Assembly (NCBI RefSeq): GCF_018255755.1
Contig: NZ_CP073766.1
Coordinates: 1,550,001 to 1,614,000 of the forward strand
Origin: Chitinophaga sp. HK235
GTDB taxonomy: Bacteria > Bacteroidota > Bacteroidia > Chitinophagales > Chitinophagaceae
Direction: 5' to 3'
DNA length: 64,000 bases
How positions within the stretch are numbered: position 1 is the first letter of the stretch; each line of letters begins with the position of its first letter. The position numbers were made by a program, and so were the translations under genes. Positions 8,905 through 17,380 of the stretch are shown piece after piece. The notes under the pieces are model-generated. The model searched no databases and was not told the DNA's origin. It saw nothing but the letters and a program-made list of their open reading frames with translations.

Positions 8905-9507
8905 CTATTTTTTCATTTTTCTGTCGATCTTTTCCTGCAGGGAAGCAATAAGAGCTGTACACTCTTCCAGCCGTTGATAATTGGAGCTGCCATCTACTGC
9001 CAGGTCTTTTTTGGTGACATCAACACCACCCAGGAAAGCTTCCAGGTTGGAGAGATAACGGGGCTCCTGTCCGTACAGGGCATCGTATATTTCATCATTC
9101 AGCTTATCACCTTCTGCCCTCAGATCATTGCTTACCAGATCAGTAACGTTGCGCATGCTGTTCATTACCGCACCCATTTTGTTTTTAAGGGCCTCCAGGT
9201 TATCCGGATCTTTTTTCCCGGGCGCGATGTTATGACGAAACAGGCTGTCAGAAAGCGTCTTCCTCGTTTTCATATACACACGCAGGTCTTCCTTCAGCGT
9301 TGCCAGGTGCTGCCCCAGGTCGGCACCTTTCTCGCGGGTAAAATACTTATCTACATTGCTGTTGAGGTGCTTCACCCAGGTGAGCAGGCCGGTAGTGATA
9401 TCCAGTACGGCGGGGTTCTCTGACTGTGCCATCACATTACCGGAAAAAGCCAGCAATACCAGTAGTGCCAATGTTATACGTATACTTCTGAAGGTCATCT
9501 TTTTCAC
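8905..9507 (-). CDS. Secreted helical protein of unknown function
   Basis: The 200-residue protein begins with a clear Sec signal (IRITLALLVLLAFSGNVMAQ, cleavage after about residue 28). The mature part is almost wholly alpha-helical and charged, with heptad-like segments (LATLKEDLRVYMKTRKTLSD and LEECTALIASLQEKIDRKMK), suggesting a periplasmic coiled-coil. It is the first gene of a probable two-gene operon with the carboxypeptidase-regulatory-like gene downstream. I do not recognise the family. Confidence 0.7.
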   Translation of the reverse strand: MKKMTFRSIRITLALLVLLAFSGNVMAQSENPAVLDITTGLLTWVKHLNSNVDKYFTREKGADLGQHLATLKEDLRVYMKTRKTLSDSLFRHNIAPGKKDPDNLEALKNKMGAVMNSMRNVTDLVSNDLRAEGDKLNDEIYDALYGQEPRYLSNLEAFLGGVDVTKKDLAVDGSSNYQRLEECTALIASLQEKIDRKMKK

Positions 9508-9680
9508 TGATTATGATATCCAAATTTTTTACAAGATAATAAAAAACAGCGCAACGGGCCAATATAAACCGGAATGCCGGTTTTGTTCGGCTTCATCCAT
9601 AAAAATTCAAAAAAATATTCCGGACTTTTGTCCAAATCCTGTCAGGGGATTCCGTCATAGTGTTATAAAATCAATAGACT

Positions 9681-10085
9681 ATGACACATAAGAACATCGT
9701 AAAACAATACTTTGACAGCATCAATGCCAATAATTTTGATGCCATCCGCAGCATACTGGCTACCAGCCACCGTTTCTTTAACCCAGCCACAGAACAGCCG
9801 CTGGGCGTGGAAGGACATCTGAAAATGATGCAGGGCCGGGCCGCTGCCTTCGATGGGAGCTACGAGCTGGAACAGCTGCTGGAAGACGGCAACAAAGTAG
9901 TTTTTATTGGCAGCTGGACAGGTATCCACAAAGGTGAATTCAATGGCATCGCCGCCACCGGCCGAAAGGTAACCTTTCCCTTCATAGATATCCTGGAGGT
10001 GAAAGACGGGAAAATTGCCGATGAACACATCGAGTTTAACCTTTCCGCTATTGTTACACAGATAAAAGCAGTAGAAAAAATCTGA
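9681..10085 (+). CDS. SnoaL-like / NTF2-fold protein of an ECF42 module
   Basis: Protein of 134 residues with the SnoaL-like polyketide-cyclase/ester-cyclase pattern: an opening helix (IVKQYFDSINANNFDAIRSI), a middle strand set (KVVFIGSWTGIHKGEF) and the FIDILEVKDGKIADEHIEF ending typical of the NTF2 fold. Such proteins are small cytosolic enzymes or binders with a central cone-shaped pocket. The YCII-type gene starts 6 bases after its stop and the sigma factor overlaps that one, so all three are probably one transcript. The substrate is unknown. Confidence 0.8.
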   Translation: MTHKNIVKQYFDSINANNFDAIRSILATSHRFFNPATEQPLGVEGHLKMMQGRAAAFDGSYELEQLLEDGNKVVFIGSWTGIHKGEFNGIAATGRKVTFPFIDILEVKDGKIADEHIEFNLSAIVTQIKAVEKI

Positions 10086-10090
10086 TAGGT

Positions 10091-10432
10091 ATGAAAGAAT
10101 TTCTCTTTATCATCCGGGGCGAAGATGAGCCCGGCATAGAGTCTCCCGCTGAGATGGAGCAACATCTTGAGCACTGGCAGCAATGGCTGGGCGAACTCAT
10201 TCAGACAGGTCATTTTGTAGCAGGCCAACAGCTGGCATCGGAAGGTAAAACTGTGCTCAGTACTACAACCATCACCGACAGGCCGCTGGCAGAAGGGAAA
10301 GAACTGATAGCCGGTTATCTGATCATCAGGGCATCCGACGCGATTGCGGCCGCTGAACTGGCCAAAGCATGCCCCAGCCTGCGCTACGGCTGTACTATTG
10401 AAGTCCGGGAAATAAGACACCTTGAAAAGTGA
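10091..10432 (+). CDS. YCII/DGPF-family protein partnered with ECF42 sigma factor
   Basis: Protein of 113 residues of the YCII-related family: MKEFLFIIRGEDEPG, a helix with MEQHLEHWQQWLGEL, the loop TDRPLAEGKELIAGY in place of the usual DGPF motif, and the closing YGCTIEVREI. These small dimeric ferredoxin-like proteins are the standard partners of ECF42-type sigma factors, whose gene here overlaps its last bases (GTGA, stop TGA at 10430). The overlap suggests translational coupling. Its own activity is unknown in the family. Confidence 0.85.
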   Translation: MKEFLFIIRGEDEPGIESPAEMEQHLEHWQQWLGELIQTGHFVAGQQLASEGKTVLSTTTITDRPLAEGKELIAGYLIIRASDAIAAAELAKACPSLRYGCTIEVREIRHLEK

Positions 10433-11700
10433 GTAAGCCATCACATATTCATCAGGTAGTCAACCATCTTTTCAGACAGGCGTCCGGAAAGATGGTGGCT
10501 GTGCTGGTGAAAATATTCGGTCCGGAAAACTACAGCCTGGTAGAGGATGTGGTACAGGATGCCCTGTTGACTGGCCTGGAGACCTGGAAATTCAATGGAA
10601 TTCCGGACAACCCCGAAGCCTGGCTCTTCCGCGTGGCTAAAAACAAGGCCATTGATATTATCCGCAAGGAAAAACATCACTATAACTTCGACTTTTCCGA
10701 TACCGAAAGACTGGCCTTGTCTACAGAATACACACTGGCCACCACCATCGACCACTACTGGCAGGAACAACATATTAAAGATGATTTTCTGGGGATGATG
10801 TTTGCCTGCTGTCTGCCGGAAATTTCACCGGAAAACCAGATCACTATCATGCTGAAATCACTCTGTGGCTTCAGCACCAAAGAGATCGCCCGTGCTTTCC
10901 TGACTACAGAAGATACCATCTCCAAAAGACTGTACCGTACCAAAGAATATTTCAGGACTAATCATATCAAACCCCGGATACCTGCACCAGATCAGCTTCC
11001 GCAGCAGCTCCATGCAGTACTGAACTGTATCTATCTGCTGTTTAATGAAGGATACAGTGCCACCCAAAACAATAAACTGGTCCGCGAAGATATCATTGAA
11101 CAGGCCCTGTTTCTATGTCAACAGCTGCTGGACAATGCATACACCCGGCAACCACGTACCTGTGCACTCATGGCCCTGCTTTGTTTTCATGCCGCCCGTG
11201 TTGCAGGCAGACTTACACCCGACGGGGCTCTCATCCCGCTGGCAGCCCAGGATCGCCGGCAATGGGACCAGTCGCTGATCCGTGCCGGCAACGACTGGAT
11301 GAACAAAGCCGCCTCCGGCCAGGATGTCTCCCCTTTTCACCTGGAAGCTGCCATTGCCTACCAGCACTGTATCGCACCGGATTATGCAGCTACCAACTGG
11401 AAAATCATCCTCACTTATTACGACGCGCTGCTCAGTCTCGCCCACGATCCGGTAGTGGTACTGAACCGCAGCATCGTACTCCTGGAATCAGCCGGTCCTC
11501 AACAGGCCCTGCAGGCCCTCCAAACACTGGAAGGACACCGGCAGATGGCACGTTATTATCTTTATCATGCTGTGCTGGGAGAAATCTACAAACGCCTGGG
11601 AGAAAAAGAAAAGGCGGTAGCCTGTTTTAAACAGGCAAGGGTACTTACCACCTCCACACAGGAACAGGGTTTTCTCGCTAAGAAAATAGCGGAATGCTGA
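10429..11700 (+). CDS. ECF42-type RNA polymerase sigma factor with C-terminal extension
   Basis: Sigma factor of 423 residues that starts at a GTG overlapping the preceding gene. Region sigma-2 covers about residues 15-85 (YSLVEDVVQDALLTGLETW, NPEAWLFRVAKNKAIDIIR). Sigma-4 covers about 115-170 (CGFSTKEIARAFLTTEDTIS, a helix-turn-helix). The rest, with CIYLLFNEGYSATQNNKLVR near 200 and TPR-like helices near the end (LGEIYKRLGEKEKAVACFKQ), is the DUF6596-plus-TPR extension that defines ECF42-type factors and replaces a separate anti-sigma factor. It most likely drives its own operon and stress or metabolic targets. A second such factor lies at 56154-57386. Confidence 0.9.
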   Translation: MSKPSHIHQVVNHLFRQASGKMVAVLVKIFGPENYSLVEDVVQDALLTGLETWKFNGIPDNPEAWLFRVAKNKAIDIIRKEKHHYNFDFSDTERLALSTEYTLATTIDHYWQEQHIKDDFLGMMFACCLPEISPENQITIMLKSLCGFSTKEIARAFLTTEDTISKRLYRTKEYFRTNHIKPRIPAPDQLPQQLHAVLNCIYLLFNEGYSATQNNKLVREDIIEQALFLCQQLLDNAYTRQPRTCALMALLCFHAARVAGRLTPDGALIPLAAQDRRQWDQSLIRAGNDWMNKAASGQDVSPFHLEAAIAYQHCIAPDYAATNWKIILTYYDALLSLAHDPVVVLNRSIVLLESAGPQQALQALQTLEGHRQMARYYLYHAVLGEIYKRLGEKEKAVACFKQARVLTTSTQEQGFLAKKIAEC

Positions 11701-11701
11701 A

Positions 11702-12796
11702 TTATACGGCTGCAGCGGCTGCCGTTGGATAGTCAGTGTAACCTCTTTCTTCTCCCTGATAAAAAGTGGCCGCATCGGGTACCGTCAGCGGGATATTGTG
11801 CCGGAAACGATCTACCAGATCAGGGTTGGCAATAAACGGTCTTCCGAAGGCAATCATATCCACCAGTCCGGCCTGTAGTAAAGTTTCTCCAGACGCAGCG
11901 GTTTGTCCGCCTGCCAGTATCACCAGGTTGTGAAAACGCTCACGCACTGCTTTCAGATAATCTGCTGTAATAGGTGCAGACCCACCTCCAGACTGATCTG
12001 ACAAATGCACATACAGAATATCCAGCTGCTGCAGCGCATCGATAATATACATATGCGTCGCTTCCTCTTCTTCATACACCGGCAAACCATTCAGCACCGC
12101 AAAAGGAGATAAGCGTATGCCTGTACGTTCCTTACCGATAGCAGCCACCACACCTTCCATAATCTCCAGCAGAAAACGGCTGCGGTTAGCGATACTGCCA
12201 CCATAGCGGTCTGTACGCTGGTTAGTGAGCGGATGCAGAAACTGTTCCGGCAAAAAACCATGTGCACCATGTATCTCTACTCCGTCAAATCCAATAGCGA
12301 TGGCATTTACAGCGGCCTGCACATGCGCCTGTACCAGCGCTTCGGCTTCAGCAGTACTCAGCACTTCCGGTTGCGCCATCGGTAAATGAAGATCTCCCGG
12401 CACACGAATCTTTTCTTCGGCTTTTAAGGCAGAAGGTGCCACCAGCTGTTCTCCGCCCTGATTCAGCGGATGCCCGATACGGCCGGTATGTACCAGCTGC
12501 ACAAAAATTTTCCCGCCCTGCTGATGTACTTCATCCACCACCTTTTTCCAGGCTGCCAGCTGTACATCGTTATAAATACCGGGTGCGTCCAGATAGCCGA
12601 CACCGTTAGCTGCTACGGCACTGTTTTCGGCAATGATCAAACCGGCACCTGCCCTTTGTCCGTAATAGCGGGCTACCATAGGCCCAGGTATACCCTGCCT
12701 GGAACGGCGTCTGCTCATCGGTGCCATCACTACTCTGTTTGCGAAGCTGTGGCCGGCTTTTTCCAGCGGCGACAGCAGTTTCATTTCATCTGTCAT
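11702..12796 (-). CDS. Old Yellow Enzyme family NADH:flavin oxidoreductase (alkene reductase)
   Basis: FMN-dependent TIM-barrel enzyme of 364 residues that reduces activated C=C bonds or nitro groups. Diagnostic segments: NRVVMAPMSRRRS near residue 22, GGKIFVQLVHTGRIGHP near 94, GFDGVEIHGAHGFLPEQFL near 169 with the following DRYGGSIANRSRFLLEI, and a phosphate-binding end with LAGGQTAASGE and DMIAFGRPFIANPDL. The full usual length is present. It ends one base from the stop of the convergent sigma-factor gene. Detoxification of electrophiles is the usual role of soluble members. Confidence 0.92.
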   Translation of the reverse strand: MTDEMKLLSPLEKAGHSFANRVVMAPMSRRRSRQGIPGPMVARYYGQRAGAGLIIAENSAVAANGVGYLDAPGIYNDVQLAAWKKVVDEVHQQGGKIFVQLVHTGRIGHPLNQGGEQLVAPSALKAEEKIRVPGDLHLPMAQPEVLSTAEAEALVQAHVQAAVNAIAIGFDGVEIHGAHGFLPEQFLHPLTNQRTDRYGGSIANRSRFLLEIMEGVVAAIGKERTGIRLSPFAVLNGLPVYEEEEATHMYIIDALQQLDILYVHLSDQSGGGSAPITADYLKAVRERFHNLVILAGGQTAASGETLLQAGLVDMIAFGRPFIANPDLVDRFRHNIPLTVPDAATFYQGEERGYTDYPTAAAAAV

Positions 12797-12883
12797 ATCC
12801 TTGTTTTGATGTCAAAATTATAACAGGCACCGCGGCAAAAATTGGATAAATAAGGGTTTGTACGGTATATTTAGAGGTTGGGA

Positions 12884-13020
12884 GATTTATTCATTAACTG
12901 GCAACCATGACACAATTATATCCCAGGGATCAAAAGATTTATTCGCGACCATAACACAATTATAGCCCAGGGCTTTAGCCCTGGGATCAAAGGATTTATT
13001 CGTTAACTTGCGGCCATGAC
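12884..13020. repeat. Degenerate tandem repeats with hairpin upstream of the 13016 gene
   Basis: Three units begin GATTTATTC at 12884, 12936 and 12993. Units one and three agree at 24 of 28 bases and both end in CCATGAC; in the third this ATG is the start codon of the gene at 13016. Unit two ends in CCATAAC and is shorter. The linkers share ACAATTATA and CCCAGGG. The second linker carries a perfect hairpin at 12966-12985 (CCCAGGGC, loop TTTA, GCCCTGGG). The ATG of the first unit opens only a 15-codon frame. Confidence 0.75.
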
Positions 13021-13813
13021 TCTGGATGAAGCACTGATCACCGCAGCCCGCCGTTATTGCAAAGACAATTATACCTACTGGGCCAACCGGTACGCCAAAG
13101 AACGTTCCGGCTCAGACTTTCCTGAGTACGCCTATTCTGATAAAGACTACGATCTCTTCCCGCGTTATAATGTACTGGCAGCGATACTGGGAGAAGTGGA
13201 GATGCTGGTAGGCAAATCCTTTCCTGCCCTGCTCTCCTGCCGCGAAACACTGGCCCATATCGGCCATGCAGCCCAGTCACTTTTTACCCTCAGCGACAAT
13301 CCGATAGAAGCCGCTGCCATACAGGGCGAAAGGGAAAAGTTCATTCATTATGTAGAAACAATCACGCCCGAAGAGCTGACAAAAATAACGCCACTGCCCT
13401 ATCGCAGACGCCTCAACGAAAAAGAGCGGGAAAATGTCCGGCAACATCTGCTGGACCGCTGGAACTATGATGGAGATTATTGGGACCCATTAGTAGAAAA
13501 AAGCCCCGGTAACATATTGTTCCTTGCCAAAATGCATCTCACCGATGCTGATTATCAGGCTATCAAGGATTATATATGCAGTCATTCCACTCCCTACCTG
13601 CTGGAGATAACGGAAGAAGCTACAGATACAGAGATCACCTGCAGCGAATTTCACCCCGACTGCTACGAAACAGCGTACTGTGATTACAGTTATGACTGGC
13701 TGTTGTATGGTTCGTATGAGTCTACCATCACCTTTGCAGGTGAACAGCTACTGAGCTTTATCAGACAGCTGTTCGCCGGACGCGAACAGCTGTTCAATCA
13801 ATGGCCCGAATAA
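13016..13813 (+). CDS. Unknown soluble protein
   Basis: Protein of 265 residues with no signal or membrane segment, rich in aromatic and acidic residues. The first half is helical (LAAILGEVEMLVGKSFPALL), and the second has acidic loops with several Tyr and Cys (HPDCYETAYCDYSYDWLLYG). I do not recognise a family; the composition is like many cytosolic immunity-type proteins of Bacteroidota. The start codon lies inside the last copy of a degenerate tandem repeat, so its expression may depend on repeat number. It converges with the DUF1266-like gene, 10 bases apart. Confidence 0.6.
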   Translation: MTLDEALITAARRYCKDNYTYWANRYAKERSGSDFPEYAYSDKDYDLFPRYNVLAAILGEVEMLVGKSFPALLSCRETLAHIGHAAQSLFTLSDNPIEAAAIQGEREKFIHYVETITPEELTKITPLPYRRRLNEKERENVRQHLLDRWNYDGDYWDPLVEKSPGNILFLAKMHLTDADYQAIKDYICSHSTPYLLEITEEATDTEITCSEFHPDCYETAYCDYSYDWLLYGSYESTITFAGEQLLSFIRQLFAGREQLFNQWPE

Positions 13814-13823
13814 ACCGGATGAT

Positions 13824-14903
13824 TTAGTTTAGCCCACCGGGCTGTTGCCGCAGGCTTTTGGCGATGGTTACTTCATTAAAATAACCGTTGGCCATAGCGG
13901 GAGGTAATTTTACGCCTTTGGGGGCAGGCCATGGCAGCTGGGCCATCGGCCATTTACATTCCTCTTTAAAGAGGTTATAGTATTTTATTTTTTCACTGGT
14001 AACATCATAGGAATTACTCCAGAAGGCATTTCCCAGCCGGTAGTTGTTATTGAAATCCTCAAAGCTGTCGAATAACTCAAACGCATAATCGGCGGCAAGC
14101 AGCATATCATGCCAGGCTTCATCTGCTGTGATATGACCTGCCATAAACGCATTTCTGGCCACCACTACAGCACGCCAGCATTCATATCCCCATATCAGCT
14201 TAGGCGGACGGCCACCAGGGCGCGATTGCAGGCAATCGAGGATATAAGCCTCAGGAAGATGGGTGAGCGCTGCCAGCCGCTTACTCACCGCCTGGTCCTC
14301 GTTCCGCAGGTTCAGCGTCACTGCAAAGATTTCTGCATGATAACCTTTGGTGAGAAGCTGCTGAGCCACTTTCCGGTAATTCTCTTTGGTCAGTACACCC
14401 CAGTCCTGGTCCAGCGACTTCTTGTAGGTGGCCGCATCCGAAGGTCTCAGCGAATAATATTTACCACTGCCCTGCAAAGCAGCCAGGGGATAATATTCCA
14501 GCGTTTCGCTCCAGTAACCGGAGTAAAACATATCTACCACATGCAGGCGCAATGCCTGTCTTTTATCTTCACTCAGCCAGGTACTACCGCTGGCTTTATA
14601 ATATTGCAGTTGCTCCCTTACCGGCAGGCTGCAGAGGTAACGGGCAATCAGGATAAAAGCGCTTACCAGAAACAGGAATACAAAGATGGCGATCCACTGT
14701 GGCTGGGTAGGCGTGGTGTGTTCGTTCATCAGCTTTTGCAGCAGCACAATGACATAAAAGAGAGATACTGAAGCCAGTGTGAACACAAATACTGCCAGGG
14801 CGTATAATAGCGGATGAGCCGTTTTGGAGGCTTCAAAATTACGCCGGCGGGCTTTTACAGGGAATGGTCTTTCGTATGGGTTGTTTTGTAACAACGGGTT
14901 CAT
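13824..14903 (-). CDS. DUF1266-like membrane-anchored protein
   Basis: Protein of 359 residues. Two hydrophobic segments at about residues 33-58 (LYALAVFVFTLASVSLFYVI) and 68-90 (WIAIFVFLFLVSAFILIARY) anchor it in the inner membrane. The C-terminal 200 residues are soluble and fit the DUF1266 pattern: DQDWGVLTKENYRKVAQQLL, then YECWRAVVVARNAFMAGHIT with ADEAWHDMLLAADYAFELF, and RLGNAFWS near the end. DUF1266 has no established activity and is often found near toxin-immunity or Rhs loci; none is seen here. A terminator-like stem follows its start region on the far side. Confidence 0.7.
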   Translation of the reverse strand: MNPLLQNNPYERPFPVKARRRNFEASKTAHPLLYALAVFVFTLASVSLFYVIVLLQKLMNEHTTPTQPQWIAIFVFLFLVSAFILIARYLCSLPVREQLQYYKASGSTWLSEDKRQALRLHVVDMFYSGYWSETLEYYPLAALQGSGKYYSLRPSDAATYKKSLDQDWGVLTKENYRKVAQQLLTKGYHAEIFAVTLNLRNEDQAVSKRLAALTHLPEAYILDCLQSRPGGRPPKLIWGYECWRAVVVARNAFMAGHITADEAWHDMLLAADYAFELFDSFEDFNNNYRLGNAFWSNSYDVTSEKIKYYNLFKEECKWPMAQLPWPAPKGVKLPPAMANGYFNEVTIAKSLRQQPGGLN

Positions 14904-14968
14904 ATATACGTTATTTCGAAATGCGAAGGTACAATAAAACAGCAGTTTTTGTTAACAGGTGCTAAATC

Positions 14969-15006
14969 AAAAAAAGACAAACCCTGTAAAAGGATTTGTC
15001 TTTTTT
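14969..15006 (-). terminator. Terminator after the TetA-type efflux gene
   Basis: AAAAAGACAAA pairs with TTTGTCTTTTT around a short loop, and poly-T/poly-A tracts border both sides. It lies just past the stop of the minus-strand MFS gene at 15023, which it can terminate; on the same strand it precedes the DUF1266-like gene. Confidence 0.75.
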
Positions 15007-15022
15007 CGTATAGCCGACGGCA

Positions 15023-16306
15023 TTAATGCAGGGGGGTATCACTGATGCCGGACGTTCCATTGATCACACCAGCCAGTTCGGGCTTATGTTTCTTTTCCCG
15101 CGTAAGTACCTTGTAGGTGATGATGATGCTGAACAACATACATACGGCACCGATCAGGAAGTGCATACCAGGAAAATAAAAAGGCGCTTTGTCGGTGGTA
15201 AAATATGCGAAGGTGCTGCTCATGATCAGCGGGCCTATAATGGTAGTAAGGCTCATCAGGCTGGTCAGTGCACCCTGTAACTCACCTTGCTGGTTAGGCG
15301 GCACATGTCCGGAAATAACGGACTGTAGGGAAGGGCCACAGATACCGCCGAGACAGTAAGGTACCAGGAAAGCAAACATCATCCATCCCTGGGTGGCAAA
15401 GGCAAACAGTACCAGGCCCAGTGTATATAACCCCAGTCCCAGGTAGATGCTCTTTTCATTGCCTATCTTGGGATTCACCACTCTGGTGAGTCCTGCCTGT
15501 ACGCCACCTACCAATACACCTACTACTGCCAGGGAGATGCCCACCATTTTTTCGCTCCAGTTAAAACGATAGATAGTGAAGAAGTTCCAATTACCCTGTA
15601 CAGACTGGCTTCCCAGGTATATGAGGAAGAAACTGAGTGCCAGCCCGCCGATTTCAGGATGCCGGGTCAGGAATCTGAGGGAGCCAAATGGGTTGGCTCT
15701 TCTCCAGTCAAACGGACGACGGTTTTCTTTACTCAGCGATTCAGGCAGCAGGAAGTAACCATATAAGCAGTTCAACAGGCACAAAGCAGCAGCAGCATAG
15801 AAAGGTGCGCGGATACCCCAGGTAGCCAGCAGAGCGCCCAATGCGGGCCCCAGCACAAAACCAAGCCCAAAGGCAGCGCCTATCAGGCCAAAGTTTTTGG
15901 CTTTGGAAGTTTCATCAGTGCTCACATCGGCGATATAGGCCGTGGCTGTTGTAAAGCTGGCGCCGGTCATACCGGCGATAACGCGGCCGATAAACAACCA
16001 GCTATAAGCAGGCGCCAGGGCCAGAATGATGTAGTCAACACCAAAGCCCAGCAGGGAAAGCAGCAGCACCGGACGACGGCCGTAACGGTCGCTGAGGTTA
16101 CCCACTACCGGAGCAAACAGGAACTGGGTAATAGCAAAAACAGATAATAACAGGGCGCCGTAGGTACTGGCTTCATTAACGGGAATGCCTTTCAGCTGGG
16201 CTATCAGGTCGGCCATCACCGGGATGATCAGCCCCCAACCCATTACATCGATTAGTAACGTAATAAAGATAAAGCTGATGGCAGCTTTTTTGGAAGTGGT
16301 ATGCAT
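15023..16306 (-). CDS. TetA-type MFS efflux transporter (TCR/Tet family)
   Basis: Inner-membrane proton-driven drug antiporter of 427 residues with 12 predicted transmembrane helices. Family marks: LLIDVMGWGLIIPVMADLI in TM1, the MFS motif A GNLSDRYGRRPVLLLSL after TM2, motif C-like GAAFGLGFVLGPALGALLA in TM5, and FIGRVIAGMTGASFTTATAY in TM4. This is the DHA1 group that holds TetA. Real tetracycline export cannot be told from sequence alone. It is transcribed alone, with a terminator directly after it. A 289-base gap upstream holds only its promoter region and the MarR-type operator of the next operon. Confidence 0.9.
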   Translation of the reverse strand: MHTTSKKAAISFIFITLLIDVMGWGLIIPVMADLIAQLKGIPVNEASTYGALLLSVFAITQFLFAPVVGNLSDRYGRRPVLLLSLLGFGVDYIILALAPAYSWLFIGRVIAGMTGASFTTATAYIADVSTDETSKAKNFGLIGAAFGLGFVLGPALGALLATWGIRAPFYAAAALCLLNCLYGYFLLPESLSKENRRPFDWRRANPFGSLRFLTRHPEIGGLALSFFLIYLGSQSVQGNWNFFTIYRFNWSEKMVGISLAVVGVLVGGVQAGLTRVVNPKIGNEKSIYLGLGLYTLGLVLFAFATQGWMMFAFLVPYCLGGICGPSLQSVISGHVPPNQQGELQGALTSLMSLTTIIGPLIMSSTFAYFTTDKAPFYFPGMHFLIGAVCMLFSIIITYKVLTREKKHKPELAGVINGTSGISDTPLH

Positions 16307-16569
16307 AGTTGTGAATTACAAAAGGATTTGTTTTATGTGGGGAACAATATTCGTTCCTGATCAAACGCAAACTACGTTGCCCGCGCAAGTTATTCAATCA
16401 TCGTTATGGTATTTTTCATGGTCTCCATCTTCAGGCAAGGCATCAAAGGTACACTGGTTACAGCTATTGTAAAACACATTCCGGCTAAAATACCTCCCCT
16501 GCCGGTAAAAGCCACCATTTCGCCGGTGAAAAGCAGCGTTTAGGGAAATCTTAACATTTCAATGTCTGA

Positions 16570-16590
16570 TCATTAATGACTAATCATTAA
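16570..16590. promoter_or_regulatory. Candidate MarR operator upstream of the SDR-MarR-YCII operon
   Basis: TTAATGA (16573-16579), four bases, then TCATTAA (16584-16590) form a perfect inverted repeat; TCATTAATGA at 16570-16579 is itself a 10-bp palindrome. Size and AT-rich core fit MarR-family operators, and a MarR gene lies in the operon 20 bases downstream. Autoregulation is inference. Confidence 0.6.
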
Positions 16591-16610
16591 ATTTGATGAA
16601 AACAGAAATC

Positions 16611-17357
16611 ATGAAACGTTTTGAGAATAAGGTAGTGCTGATCACCGGTGGCAACTCCGGCATAGGCAAGGCATCCGCCATATTAGCCGCCCGTGAAGGC
16701 GCCAAAGTGATGATTGCAGACCTCAAACTGAATCAGCAGACACTGGATGAGATATTACAGGAAGGAACAGCAGCAGCCTTTGTGCAATGCGATGTGTCCA
16801 AACCGGAAGATATGGAAAAGGCCGTCGCGGAAACGGTTGCCCTCTTTGGCAGACTGGACGTGGCGCTCAACAATGCCGGCATTGTTGATGCGGCCCCTAT
16901 CCATGAAAAAACCATTGAAGAATGGCATAAGGTAACTAGTGTCAATCTCAGCGGCGTATTCTATGGCATGAAATACGAAATTGCCCAGATGCGCAAACAG
17001 CCCGGTGGTGGCGCCATTGTCAATGTAGGCTCTATCATGAGCCAGGTCGGTGAAATCGGCATCGCTGCCTATACCGCTTCCAAGCATGGGCTGGTGGGCA
17101 TGACCAAAGTGGCCGCGCTTGAAAACGGTACTGCCAATATCCGTATCAACACCATTGGCCCGGGTTATATAGAAACGCCTTTACTGATGGACAACGCATC
17201 AGCTGAAAGCAAGGCCTACATGGAATCTAAACATGCCATGAAACGGCTCGGCAAACCGGAAGAAATCGCCAAAGCCTTTTTATTCCTGGCCTCTGATGAT
17301 GCCAGTTTCTGCACAGGCGCTTATCTCCCGGTAGATGGCGGTTATCTGTGTCAGTAA
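16611..17357 (+). CDS. Short-chain dehydrogenase/reductase (SDR)
   Basis: Classical SDR of about 249 residues. From the ATG at 16611: the cofactor loop TGGNSGIGKA near residue 14, NNAGIVDAAP near 86, a catalytic Ser within VNVGSIMSQVGE, and YTASKHGLVG carrying catalytic Tyr and Lys. It ends with the usual FLASDDASFCTGAYLPVDGG. The acidic residue after the second strand (ADLKLNQ) suggests NAD rather than NADP. In-frame starts at 16593 (TTG) and 16596 (ATG) would lie almost on the operator, so 16611 is preferred. First gene of a probable operon with a MarR regulator and a YCII protein. The substrate is unknown. Confidence 0.9.
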   Translation: MKRFENKVVLITGGNSGIGKASAILAAREGAKVMIADLKLNQQTLDEILQEGTAAAFVQCDVSKPEDMEKAVAETVALFGRLDVALNNAGIVDAAPIHEKTIEEWHKVTSVNLSGVFYGMKYEIAQMRKQPGGGAIVNVGSIMSQVGEIGIAAYTASKHGLVGMTKVAALENGTANIRINTIGPGYIETPLLMDNASAESKAYMESKHAMKRLGKPEEIAKAFLFLASDDASFCTGAYLPVDGGYLCQ

Positions 17358-17380
17358 ACAACTTTTTGTAGTTTTAGGCT

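Noticed and set aside
11115..11630. 171-codon frame inside the first sigma-factor gene
   Set aside because: Same-strand alternative frame rich in Pro, Ser, Arg and Cys, typical of shadow frames; the sigma factor explains the DNA.
12966..12985. CRISPR-like repeat
   Set aside because: Only one hairpin and three unequal units without spacers; a degenerate tandem repeat fits better.
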